From positions 1 through 20,021 of IMG/VR virus record IMGVR_UViG_3300047552_001046: 20,021 nucleotides of DNA; one strand, 5' to 3'. A program made the position numbers and the translations under genes. This document shows, in pieces, positions 14,884 through 19,389 of the stretch (the stretch's first letter is position 1; each line of letters starts with the position of its first letter). The notes under the pieces are model-generated. The model was not told the DNA's origin and made no database searches. It was given only the letters and a program-made list of their open reading frames with translations. The DNA is from a virus.

Positions 14884-15168
14884 ATGAGCAACATTGTTGT
14901 AATGAAATTAAGTACAGGGGAGGAAGTAATTGCCCGAGTTGAGGAATCATTGGAAGGAAATCGTTATGTTAAACCACGAATCTTCCATATGATGCAAACT
15001 GAGCGAGGAGCAAGTGCAGCACTCATTCCATACATAATGTCAGCACCAGATGAAACTGTCACTATCAAAGACAGTGCAATCATTAGTGTAGTTACAGCTT
15101 CTAAGCAATTGGAAGATGCATATCTACAACAGACATCTGGTATTGATCTAACCGCAGCAAATATTTAA
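14884..15168 (+). CDS. Conserved small phage protein, Sm/LSM-like beta domain possible
   Basis: A 94-residue protein started at ATG 14884, with ATAGGAG at 14867-14873; the in-frame upstream start at 14848 lies before this site. It opens MSNIVVMKLSTGEEVIARVEES and continues with short strands (IFHMMQT, ALIPYIM, VTIKDSAIISVV) and ends LEDAYLQQTSGI. I recognise the pattern from T4-like phages infecting aquatic bacteria. The L-x-T/D-G-E-x-x-x-G/A-x-V start is reminiscent of an Sm-fold first strand pair, which would suggest RNA binding; this is inference. Located just upstream of the beta-barrel gene. Confidence 0.75.
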   Translation: MSNIVVMKLSTGEEVIARVEESLEGNRYVKPRIFHMMQTERGASAALIPYIMSAPDETVTIKDSAIISVVTASKQLEDAYLQQTSGIDLTAANI

Positions 15169-15179
15169 GGAGAAACAAT

Positions 15180-15713
15180 TTGAAGAAGACTATTATCGCA
15201 GCAGCACTAATCGCAGCATCTACTATTGCATCAGCACAATCATTCGTTGGTGTTGAAGTATCACCAGATACACGCAACAAGAACACCAACCGTGATGCAT
15301 CAACCTTTCTAGTCAATGCAGGTACCAATATTGGTCAATTCACTATTGACGCAATCGGAACTGCTGGTAAAGAAGATACTGGTTCATTGAATCAGACACT
15401 ACAAGGTCGTATTGCATACAATATGGGTCCAGTGTGGGCTCGTGCTGGTTATGGTCAGCAATTTGTGCAAGGTGATAATTACAACTTTATGACTTATGCA
15501 GTTGGTGGTGCACTACCAGTAACTAAAGAAGTTGCATTGACTGCATCAGTTGAGAAAGTTGATGCCGCAGGTCGTAGTGCTGATTTCAATGCATATAATG
15601 TTGGTGTAAATTATGCTTTGAATGCAAAGAGCACAGTATCAGCTGGATATCAAATCACTAATGGTGACTACGATTCCAAAGGTTTCAAAGTGGGATACAA
15701 CTATAAGTTCTAA
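15180..15713 (+). CDS. Phage-encoded outer-membrane beta-barrel protein
   Basis: A 177-residue protein with a TTG start set by AAGGAGA six bases upstream. Residues 1-19 form a clear Sec signal peptide (MKKTIIAAALIAASTIASA) with an Ala-x-Ala cleavage site. The mature part is about 158 residues of alternating amphipathic strands (LVNAGTNIGQFTIDAIGTAG, VWARAGYGQQF, VALTASVEKVD, STVSAGYQI) and ends with Phe, the Omp85 recognition signal. This is an 8-10-strand OmpA/OmpX-size barrel. Codons are GCA/CA-rich but otherwise like neighbours. In a phage it could alter the host surface, for example to block superinfection, as suggested for lambda Lom-like proteins. Confidence 0.8.
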   Translation: MKKTIIAAALIAASTIASAQSFVGVEVSPDTRNKNTNRDASTFLVNAGTNIGQFTIDAIGTAGKEDTGSLNQTLQGRIAYNMGPVWARAGYGQQFVQGDNYNFMTYAVGGALPVTKEVALTASVEKVDAAGRSADFNAYNVGVNYALNAKSTVSAGYQITNGDYDSKGFKVGYNYKF

Positions 15714-15722
15714 GTAATACAA

Positions 15723-15912
15723 AGGATCGTTTCTGCAAACCAAACTAAAAGACTATGTCAACATTCTAACAATGGAGAAATCTTGCAGTAGATGACAAAT
15801 CTGGAAAGACGGGTTGACTCATAGGAAAGACTGTGTGCTATATCAAGAAAGTATTGGTTGACAGTTGTGGAATAGACACAATGACACTAGGAAGAGACTA
15901 AACCACGATCCT
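15723..15912 (+). ncRNA. Candidate structured RNA (about 190 nt) with pseudoknot potential
   Basis: There is no ORF here, but complementary segments abound. AGGATCGT (15723-15730) pairs with ACGATCCT (15905-15912) and closes the region. CTGCAA (15733-15738) pairs with TTGCAG (15783-15788). CTATGTCAAC (15753-15762) pairs with GTTGAC-TC-ATAG (15813-15824) and crosses the previous helix. TTGTG-GAATAGA-CACAA (15865-15881) is a perfect 7-nt-loop hairpin. It matches no RNA family I recognise. Confidence 0.4.
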
Positions 15913-15923
15913 GTAAAAAAATA

Positions 15924-15953
15924 TTTTCACTTTTTCGTAAAAAATCGTGAAAA
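15924..15953. repeat. AT-rich inverted repeat
   Basis: TTTTCAC (15924-15930) and GTGAAAA (15947-15953) are exact inverted copies around an A/T loop. On the minus strand the hairpin is followed by a T-rich stretch, so it could terminate leftward transcription. On the + strand no T-run follows. Confidence 0.35.
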
Positions 15954-16010
15954 ATCAGTAAAGTAGGCATATATATTTAAAAGGCAGCACAATTTAACTA
16001 ACAGGGACTT

Positions 16011-16130
16011 ATGGCAAAAATGAGACATTTACAACCAACATTGATAGCAAAGCGAGAGAGCGGTGTTCCCGCATCCACTTGGCTCTCATGCGGTTTTAGC
16101 TATGATAACGCCATTGGAGGTCGAATGTAG
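16011..16130 (+). CDS. Putative 39-residue leader peptide
   Basis: ATG at 16011 opens 39 codons (MAKMRHLQPTLIAKRESGV... ending GGRM) and stops at TAG 16128-16130. A weak AGGGA lies 5 bases before. The ORF is followed at once by a pair of mutually exclusive hairpins, the first arm of which overlaps the stop codon. This arrangement is typical of attenuator leader ORFs. The DNA inside also contains inverted repeats (GAGAGC/GCTCTC), so it could be structured RNA and not a gene. No homologue recognised. Confidence 0.35.
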   Translation: MAKMRHLQPTLIAKRESGVPASTWLSCGFSYDNAIGGRM

Positions 16131-16195
16131 GGTCCTTGAACAGTAATACATGCAGCACAAAAGGACCCTGAAATTTCCAAGATTTCAGGGTTTTT
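16129..16195 (+). terminator. Rho-independent terminator with competing antiterminator (candidate attenuator)
   Basis: CCCTGAAAT (16166-16174), a 7-base loop, ATTTCAGGG (16182-16190) and TTTTT (16191-16195) make a strong intrinsic terminator. AGGGTCCTT (16129-16137) is exactly complementary to AAGGACCCT (16161-16169), which shares four bases with the terminator stem, so both helices cannot be complete together. The small ORF 16011-16130 ends on the first arm. Confidence 0.75.
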
Positions 16196-16224
16196 ACTTA
16201 TAAATCAACAAGTTAACGAGGGTA

Positions 16225-16267
16225 TTGTCAGAAACAAAAATCGTGTTATAATTGATTCATCGATTGA
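16225..16267 (+). promoter_or_regulatory. Promoter of the tRNA region
   Basis: TTGTCA (16225-16230), N16, TATAAT (16247-16252) and the following TGATTCATCGATTGA match the promoter at 6629-6649 base for base from -10 onward. It lies just after the terminator at 16166-16195 and before the 38-residue ORF and the tRNA array, so it probably drives both. Confidence 0.72.
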
Positions 16268-16286
16268 GAAACACAAAGGAAAAGAA

Positions 16287-16403
16287 ATGCGGAATCCAAT
16301 AGCAAAAGATTTGCGAACTCCAAAGTACAAAATGCGTATAGTTGGAGCGAAGAAGGGCAAAGGCTCTTGGAAACGTAAGGAGAAATATGCGGAGAAATAC
16401 TAA
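16287..16403 (+). CDS. Very small basic conserved protein
   Basis: A 38-residue, Lys-rich protein: MRNPIAKDLRTPKYKMRIVG, then KKGKGSWKRKEKYAEKY. AAAGGA stands at 16276-16281 and a good promoter lies 40 bases upstream. Tiny proteins starting M-K/R-N-P-x-A-K/R-x-L and followed by a basic tail recur in many phages and are usually annotated as hypothetical; this fits that pattern. The charge suggests nucleic-acid or ribosome binding. It is the first gene of the tRNA transcript. Confidence 0.72.
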   Translation: MRNPIAKDLRTPKYKMRIVGAKKGKGSWKRKEKYAEKY

Positions 16404-16419
16404 ACCGTAATCGTAGTAA

Positions 16420-16450
16420 TGTGGCAGGAAACGAGATCCTGAACCCCACA
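16420..16450 (+). ncRNA. Minihelix-like hairpin
   Basis: TGTGG then CAGGA-AACGAGA-TCCTG then a 4-base bulge and CCACA. The stacked 5-bp helix with a 7-base loop has the shape of a tRNA T-arm on a short acceptor stem. The rest of 16404-16520 shows only small hairpins (for example CTGAA-aaa-TTCAG, 16501-16513) and no gene. Confidence 0.3.
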
Positions 16451-16522
16451 ATAAACATGGTTCAAATGGGCGTGACTGAGGATGGATGATCTTGTGTGAT
16501 CTGAAAAATTCAGTTGATAATA

Positions 16523-16593
16523 AAGGATTCTCCTTACTTACCTAGAGGGATGTCGGTGTTAGCGCATACTGGGAGATGAGAGTTAGAATCCTT
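16523..16593 (+). ncRNA. Hairpin-closed RNA element, unassigned
   Basis: AAGGATTCT (16523-16531) and AGAATCCTT (16585-16593) are a perfect 9-bp inverted repeat, 71 nt overall, about tRNA size. No clear anticodon arm; ATGTCG-GTGTTAG-CGCAT inside is a candidate with one bulge. There is no 3' CCA. Confidence 0.3.
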
Positions 16594-16693
16594 CATTATC
16601 CTTCTTCTAACGAGGAAGTAACCAGAATTTGCGAAAGAGTGCAGTACAAGTGGATACTTGTCATCGAAACAACTGTGCTTTTGAACGGAACTA

Positions 16694-16816
16694 ATCCATC
16701 CGAAGCAAACCAGTTTCGACTGATGCCTTTAGCGAGGGAGTCTAGTACAGTGCGGATCGTTCTTCGGTGCTGTGCGATGTGATAGCGTTATCCGAGAGTA
16801 AGAGAACGTGATGGAT
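16694..16816 (+). ncRNA. Branched RNA element, unassigned
   Basis: ATCCATC (16694-16700) pairs with GATGGAT (16810-16816). Between them are CAGT-TTCG-ACTG (16711-16722, a UUCG tetraloop), ACAGTGC with GTGCTGT (16747-16773, two G-U) and GATA-GCGT-TATC (16781-16792). A closing helix with three internal hairpins in 123 nt suggests a folded RNA; the family is unknown. ORFs across it have no plausible RBS or motif. Confidence 0.35.
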
Positions 16817-16839
16817 AGCCCAGTCGAATTCAATTTGGT

Positions 16840-16915
16840 CTACTAGTAAGACTGTTCAGGTTCAATCCCTGTTAGTGCTGCGGCATTACTGGTAGTGTGT
16901 GGTACTAGTAGACCA
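16840..16915 (+). tRNA. tRNA-like gene with enlarged 5' arm containing a TTCAATC loop
   Basis: Exactly 76 nt with acceptor CTACTAG/CTAGTAG, U8A9, discriminator A and encoded CCA. The acceptor is extended outward and inward to a 12-bp helix (16837-16848 / 16903-16914). In the D-arm position is CAGG-TTCAATC-CCTG, a T-arm-like hairpin; in the T-arm position is a short CTGGTAGTG segment that looks like a D-loop. A middle stem TAGTG/CATTA (16873-16888) holds the 6-base loop CTGCGG, so GCG is a possible anticodon. The apparent exchange of D and T arms is unusual. tRNA identity uncertain. Confidence 0.4.
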
Positions 16916-16926
16916 AAAAACCATAT

Positions 16927-16990
16927 TTGTCGAACAGCATAATATACTTGCTGAAAAGAGCCTTAGCGGGAATTCGTATTCGACAAACCA
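16927..16990 (+). tRNA. Short tRNA-like element ending in ACCA
   Basis: Acceptor TTGTCGA/TCGACAA (part of a 9-bp perfect repeat) with discriminator A and encoded CCA, but only 64 nt long. One internal hairpin, CAGCA-n9-TGCTG (16935-16953), follows directly; no second or third arm with normal geometry can be drawn. It may be a minimal or decaying tRNA. Confidence 0.35.
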
Positions 16991-16991
16991 A

Positions 16992-17127
16992 ACTCGATGC
17001 AGCTTGAGTACGAGTGGGTATCCCTGCCGATCTTCTAAGGATCCTGGCACTCAGCCGAAAAGGGCAGGGCAGAATTTCAATCAAAGCCTAATTAACTTTG
17101 ATTGGAGGCGTGACTGATCATTACGCC
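16992..17127 (+). ncRNA. Hairpin-rich RNA segment, unassigned
   Basis: CCCTGCC (17022-17028) pairs with GGCAGGG (17063-17069) around GATC-TTCTAAG-GATC (17029-17043) and GGC-ACTCA-GCC (17046-17056). The loop TTCTAAG has anticodon-loop form and would present CTA. Also seen are ACTCG/CGAGT (16992-17015), CAATCAAAG/CTTTGATTG (17078-17104) and GGCGT/ACGCC (17107-17127). No standard tRNA can be drawn across these. Confidence 0.35.
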
Positions 17128-17129
17128 GG

Positions 17130-17220
17130 ACCGCAATGATGGAAATGGGAGACATAGGCCTCTTAAAGGGTCAGGTGAAATAAACGCACCATGTGGGTTC
17201 GAGTCCCACTTGCAATGGTC
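17130..17220 (+). tRNA. tRNA-Leu(UAA), irregular acceptor
   Basis: Class II tRNA: D-arm with GGGAGA, anticodon arm GGCCT/GGGTC with C-U-UAA-A (anticodon 17164-17166), long variable arm GGTG/CACC and a canonical T-arm GTGGG-TTCGAGT-CCCAC. The anticodon loop has only 6 bases. The acceptor ACCGCAA pairs with TTGC and GGT but with a 3-base AAT bulge (17214-17216) on the 3' side. No CCA is encoded. It could be partly degenerate. Confidence 0.6.
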
Positions 17221-17245
17221 TTAAGATCACAGAATTAAGATAGGT

Positions 17246-17516
17246 TGATTTGGTTACTGCAGGCTGGATCATCCTGTAAATCATGCAAGGCGGCACTACA
17301 TGTAAAACATGCCATGCCACTGAATAGTCTACAAAAGAGTATAGGACCAATGATAATGGGCTAGTTTTTGCCTACACTCTTGAACTGGAATAATCAACCA
17401 GAAGTAGAATTGAAGTCGGTCAGTCTTCTGATACTGACAAATCTTGCAGCTAAATGAGTCATCCTCTTTAGCGTGGGAAACGTGCAAGAAATCTTGGTCA
17501 TACCCTTGAACCAAGA
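17246..17516 (+). ncRNA. Hairpin-rich RNA segment, unassigned
   Basis: There is no gene here, but strong local pairing: TGATTT/AAATCA with inner CAGG/CCTG (17246-17283); GGCA...CATGT-aaa-ACATG...TGCC (17292-17318); an 11-bp stem AAGAGTATAGG/CCTACACTCTT with one A-C mismatch (17335-17381); GTCAGT/ACTGAC (17419-17438) with an 8-base loop containing CTTCTGA; TCTTGCA/TGCAAGA enclosing GCTAAA/TTTAGC (17442-17489); TCTTGGT/ACCAAGA (17492-17516). GGTTGATT (17243-17250) also complements AATCAACC (17392-17399), just before a CCA. These may be unrecognised tRNA-like genes. Confidence 0.35.
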
Positions 17517-17525
17517 ATGAATATT

Positions 17526-17617
17526 GGGGAGCGCAAGTAAGGACTAACTGGTGTAGTCGGGTGGCTGTAACCCACCTCCTAATAGGCATGGCGTTCGATT
17601 CGACCCGTTCCCCACCA
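17526..17617 (+). tRNA. tRNA-Tyr(GUA) with insertion after the acceptor
   Basis: Acceptor GGGGAGC/GTTCCCC, discriminator A and encoded CCA. Anticodon arm GGTGG-CTGTAAC-CCACC (GTA at 17567-17569), a class II variable arm CCT-AAT-AGG as expected for bacterial Tyr, and T-loop TTCGATT. Two oddities: nine bases (17533-17541) separate the acceptor from the D-stem GACT/AGTC where two are normal, and the T-stem has a bulged A on its 3' side. Confidence 0.78.
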
Positions 17618-17624
17618 AAACTAT

Positions 17625-17699
17625 TGCGCTATAAAGACCGTTACCATGGGCGACTCTATAGTATGAGAAATGTCAGTGCGAACCTGACTAGCGCAGCCA
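17625..17699 (+). tRNA. tRNA-like gene, anticodon not assignable
   Basis: 75 nt with perfect acceptor TGCGCTA/TAGCGCA, U8A9, discriminator G, encoded CCA and perfect T-stem GTCAG/CTGAC. The T-loop is TGCGAAC, with G at position 55. The D and anticodon regions do not give normal stems; CTC/GAG with an 8-base loop TATAGTAT is the best candidate. Identity left open. Confidence 0.5.
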
Positions 17700-17705
17700 A
17701 ACAAT

Positions 17706-17781
17706 AGTCCATTAGCTCAATCGGGAGAGCAGAGTGTTGATAACGCTCAGGTACTTGGATCGAAACCAAGATGGACTACCA
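17706..17781 (+). tRNA. tRNA-Ile(GAU)
   Basis: All stems are regular: acceptor AGTCCAT/ATGGACT, D-stem GCTC/GAGC with GG in the loop, anticodon arm GAGTG-TTGATAA-CGCTC (GAT at 17739-17741), T-stem CTTGG/CCAAG, discriminator A and encoded CCA. The T-loop is ATCGAAA, so position 54 is A where U is normal; this is the T-loop of eukaryotic initiator tRNA. Confidence 0.88.
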
Positions 17782-17786
17782 ACAAC

Positions 17787-17861
17787 ACACCGTGAGACAG
17801 CTGGCGTGGTCAGTAGCCTTTCAAGCTACCTAGATGGGATCGTAACCCATACGGTGTACCA
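17787..17861 (+). tRNA. tRNA-Glu(UUC), altered T-loop
   Basis: Acceptor ACACCGT/ACGGTGT, anticodon arm GTAGC-CTTTCAA-GCTAC (TTC at 17820-17822), T-stem ATGGG/CCCAT, discriminator A and encoded CCA. The T-loop is ATCGTAA: A54 and U58 instead of U54 and A58. Position 8 is G and position 14 is G. Stems are intact, so this is not simple decay. Confidence 0.85.
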
Positions 17862-17870
17862 AAATTAGGT

Positions 17871-17946
17871 GACATAGACTAATAGTGCTGCTATTGGTGT
17901 AATGACAGTTGAAGTCTGTAAAGGTAAGCCCCACCCTATGTCACCA
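17871..17946 (+). tRNA. tRNA-Phe(GAA), enlarged 5' arm and reduced T-arm
   Basis: 76 nt with acceptor GACATAG/CTATGTC, discriminator A and encoded CCA; leader GGT pairs with the trailer ACC to make 10 bp. The anticodon loop TTGAAGT sits on ACAG/CTGT. The D region is about 7 bases longer than normal and contains AATAG-TGCTG-CTATT; the T region is about 6-7 shorter, with GGT-AAGCCCC-ACC and no TTC. The total length stays normal, as in the tRNA-like gene at 16840. Confidence 0.6.
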
Positions 17947-17953
17947 ACAATAT

Positions 17954-17985
17954 TTGACAGTAATTATCCAGTATGTAATAATTAC
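17954..17985 (+). promoter_or_regulatory. Internal promoter in the tRNA array with overlapping palindrome
   Basis: TTGACA (17954-17959), a 17-base spacer and AATAAT (17977-17982) match sigma70 consensus at 11 of 12 positions. GTAATTAT (17960-17967) and ATAATTAC (17978-17985) are exact inverted copies overlapping spacer and -10, a possible operator. It would transcribe the tRNA-Leu at 17996 onward. Confidence 0.6.
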
Positions 17986-17995
17986 ATCATTGAAT

Positions 17996-18115
17996 GCAGG
18001 AGTGGCGGAACTGGTATACGCAACGGACTTCTTCAATGACATTGATAACATCCAGTGTCATTCTAAAAATCCGTCGACTTTTGTCATGTGGGTTCGACTC
18101 CCATCTCCTGTACCA
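17996..18115 (+). tRNA. tRNA-Leu with a 35-nt intron-like insertion in the anticodon loop
   Basis: Acceptor GCAGGAG/CTCCTGT, U8G9, D-arm with CTGGTA, variable arm GAC-TTTT-GTC, canonical T-loop TTCGACT, discriminator A and encoded CCA. The anticodon stem ACGGA/TCCGT (18023-18027 / 18070-18074) encloses 42 bases where 7 are normal. These fold as CTTCTTC, a 10-bp hairpin (18035-18062, one G-U) and CTAAAAA, a symmetric 7x7 internal loop. Joining CTT to AAAA would give a CTTAAAA loop with anticodon UAA; other junctions give other anticodons. Confidence 0.8.
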
Positions 18116-18130
18116 ATAAATAGTTTCAAT

Positions 18131-18205
18131 GGGCTCGTGGTGATAATGGGAGCACTTCTGTTTTGCAAGCAGAGAGACACGGATCGTAACCGTGCGGGTC
18201 CACCA
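18131..18205 (+). tRNA. tRNA-Ala(UGC), altered T-loop
   Basis: Acceptor GGGCTCG/CGGGTCC, anticodon arm TCTGT-TTTGCAA-GCAGA (TGC at 18164-18166), T-stem CACGG/CCGTG, discriminator A and encoded CCA. T-loop ATCGTAA (A54, U58). Position 14 is U; G18G19 are present. Confidence 0.87.
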
Positions 18206-18215
18206 AAGAATAAAT

Positions 18216-18289
18216 TGCGGCTTCAGATAGACTGACTCCAGGCTCATAACCTGTGATGGAATATGGAGCGTTACCATAGGCCGCATCCA
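18216..18289 (+). tRNA. tRNA(CAU), Met or Ile2, compact D-arm
   Basis: Acceptor TGCGGCT/GGCCGCA, anticodon loop CTCATAA (CAT at 18245-18247) on CAGG/CCTG, T-stem TATGG/CCATA, discriminator U and encoded CCA. The D-stem TCAG/CTGA directly abuts the acceptor with no position 8-9 linker; its loop is only ATAGA. The variable loop is 7 bases. T-loop AGCGTTA (A54, G55, U58). Met versus lysidine-modified Ile cannot be decided. Confidence 0.75.
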
Positions 18290-18299
18290 GTAACACAAT

Positions 18300-18374
18300 T
18301 CCCTGTTAGCTCAGTGGCAGAGCAATCGCCTTGTAAGCGATAGGTCGAGATCTCGGAATTCTCACAGGGAACCA
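18300..18374 (+). tRNA. tRNA-Thr(UGU)
   Basis: Acceptor TCCCTGT/ACAGGGA, canonical U8A9 and D-arm GCTC/GAGC, anticodon arm ATCGC-CTTGTAA-GCGAT (TGT at 18332-18334), discriminator A and encoded CCA. The T-arm is GAGAT-CTCGGAA-TTCTC: a U-U mismatch replaces the invariant G53-C61 pair, and the loop has C54 and G58. Confidence 0.88.
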
Positions 18375-18393
18375 ATGAATTAGTTGTATTTGA

Positions 18394-18468
18394 TGTGTGC
18401 GAGCAAGCAAGGTGTAAGCGGCTGGCTGTTAACCAGCATAGAGCTAGGTTCGATTCCTAGGCACACAG
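18394..18468 (+). tRNA. tRNA-Asn(GUU) in a 17-bp extended acceptor helix
   Basis: Acceptor TGTGTGC/GCACACA, anticodon arm GCTGG-CTGTTAA-CCAGC (GTT), canonical T-loop TTCGATT and discriminator G; no CCA encoded. The D-stem is weak (two pairs). Leader TTGTATTTG and trailer CAAATACAA are exact complements, so with the acceptor about 17 pairs form with one mismatch. Leader-trailer pairing this long would affect RNase P and 3' trimming. Confidence 0.8.
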
Positions 18469-18482
18469 CAAATACAATTTAT

Positions 18483-18556
18483 CTCGTCGTAACTCAATGG
18501 ATTAGAGTATTCGGCTTCTACCCGAATTGTTGGGGGTTCGAGTCCCTCCGACGAGG
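18483..18556 (+). tRNA. tRNA-Arg(UCU)
   Basis: Regular cloverleaf: acceptor CTCGTCG/CGACGAG, U8A9, D-stem ACTC/GAGT, anticodon arm TTCGG-CTTCTAC-CCGAA (TCT at 18517-18519), T-loop TTCGAGT and discriminator G. CCA is not encoded. Leader TTTAT and trailer ATAAA can pair after a 2-base offset, extending the acceptor helix. Confidence 0.9.
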
Positions 18557-18598
18557 CATAAAGTAAATTTTACATATATACACATAGGAGGACAATTT

Positions 18599-19285
18599 AT
18601 GTTCTATTATTTGTATGAAATCAGGAACAACCTGAATGGTAAAATTTACGTAGGAGTTCATAAAACCAATGATATGAATGATGGTTATATGGGCTCTGGA
18701 AAAGTTATTCGACGAGCTATAGAAAAGTATGGTGTCGAAAACTTCACAAAGACTGTACTTGAAGAATTCGGTACAGCTGAAGAAATGTTTGCGAAAGAAA
18801 AAGAAGTAGTGAATGATGAATTTCTTCTTAGAGAAGATGTGTATAACCTAAGACGAGGTGGATTCGGTGGGTTTGAGTTTATCAATAAAAATGGTTTAAA
18901 TTTATTTGAAAATCTCTCTGCAGAAAGTCAACAAAAACACAGAGAATCTGGTCGTCGATCCGCAATAAGACTTAGAGATTCTAAACGAGGGATTCATGGA
19001 CTTTCAGCTGAAGATCGTGTAAAAAACAGCAAAAAAGGTATAAAGAAACTTCATGAAGTTATGCTTGAGAAACATGGAGTAAAATCTTTTTTTGGGCAAC
19101 TGAATAAATTACCATCTTTTCAAGAAAAAAGAAAACAAGCATTTGCTGATATTGGGCATCAGCAAGGCGAAAAGAATAGTCAATATGGAACTATGTGGAT
19201 CACAAACGAAATTGAAAGTATCAAAATCATGAAATCACAACCGATACCTCAAGGGTGGAGAAAAGGTAGAAAAATAAAGAAATAA
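18599..19285 (+). CDS. GIY-YIG homing endonuclease inserted in the tRNA array
   Basis: A 228-residue protein, ATG at 18599 with TAGGAGGA at 18586-18593; longer in-frame starts overlap tRNA-Arg. The N-terminus FYYLYEIRNNLNGKIYVGVHKT is the GIY-YIG core, followed by RRAIEKYGVENF with the conserved Arg and FAKEKEVV with the conserved Glu, a complete nuclease site. The C-terminal half holds a basic region and ends GTMWITNEIES...IPQGWRKGRK, a module common at the end of phage homing endonucleases. T4 likewise carries endonuclease seg genes by its tRNA cluster. It separates tRNA-Arg and tRNA-Pro without breaking either. Confidence 0.92.
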   Translation: MFYYLYEIRNNLNGKIYVGVHKTNDMNDGYMGSGKVIRRAIEKYGVENFTKTVLEEFGTAEEMFAKEKEVVNDEFLLREDVYNLRRGGFGGFEFINKNGLNLFENLSAESQQKHRESGRRSAIRLRDSKRGIHGLSAEDRVKNSKKGIKKLHEVMLEKHGVKSFFGQLNKLPSFQEKRKQAFADIGHQQGEKNSQYGTMWITNEIESIKIMKSQPIPQGWRKGRKIKK

Positions 19286-19300
19286 GTTAGTACTCAGTGT

Positions 19301-19375
19301 CTAGGTGTATTGTCAATCTGGTAGACGGCCCTCTTTGGAAGTGGGAGGCTGCAAGTTCAAATCTTGCCACCTAGA
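19301..19375 (+). tRNA. tRNA-Pro(UGG) in a perfect 17-bp extended acceptor helix
   Basis: Acceptor CTAGGTG/CACCTAG, D-arm with CTGGTA, anticodon arm CCCTC-TTTGGAA-GTGGG (TGG at 19336-19338; one T-T mismatch), canonical T-arm GCAAG-TTCAAAT-CTTGC and discriminator A. CCA is not encoded. The leader TACTCAGTGT (19291-19300) pairs perfectly with ACACTGAGTA (19375-19384), giving 17 continuous base pairs with the acceptor. Confidence 0.88.
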
Positions 19376-19389
19376 CACTGAGTATTATT

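Noticed and set aside
16576-16782. 68-codon + strand ORF
   Set aside because: It runs through folded-RNA sequence with no Shine-Dalgarno and no protein-like composition.
16899-17117. 72-codon + strand ORF
   Set aside because: It overlaps two tRNA-like elements and starts inside an acceptor stem.
18028-18069. Group I or group II intron in tRNA-Leu
   Set aside because: The insertion is only about 35 nt, far below the catalytic core of either intron class.
17909-18235. 108-codon + strand ORF
   Set aside because: It spans tRNA-Phe, tRNA-Leu and tRNA-Ala; chance frame.
17987-18298. Minus-strand ORF with YRRWESNPHDKSRRIF
   Set aside because: This is the usual false translation of antisense tRNA-Leu sequence; it covers two or three tRNA genes and has no RBS.
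17182-18540. Possible CRISPR array suggested by repeated GGTTCGA-type segments
   Set aside because: The repeats are T-arms of tRNAs; there is no constant repeat or spacer length.
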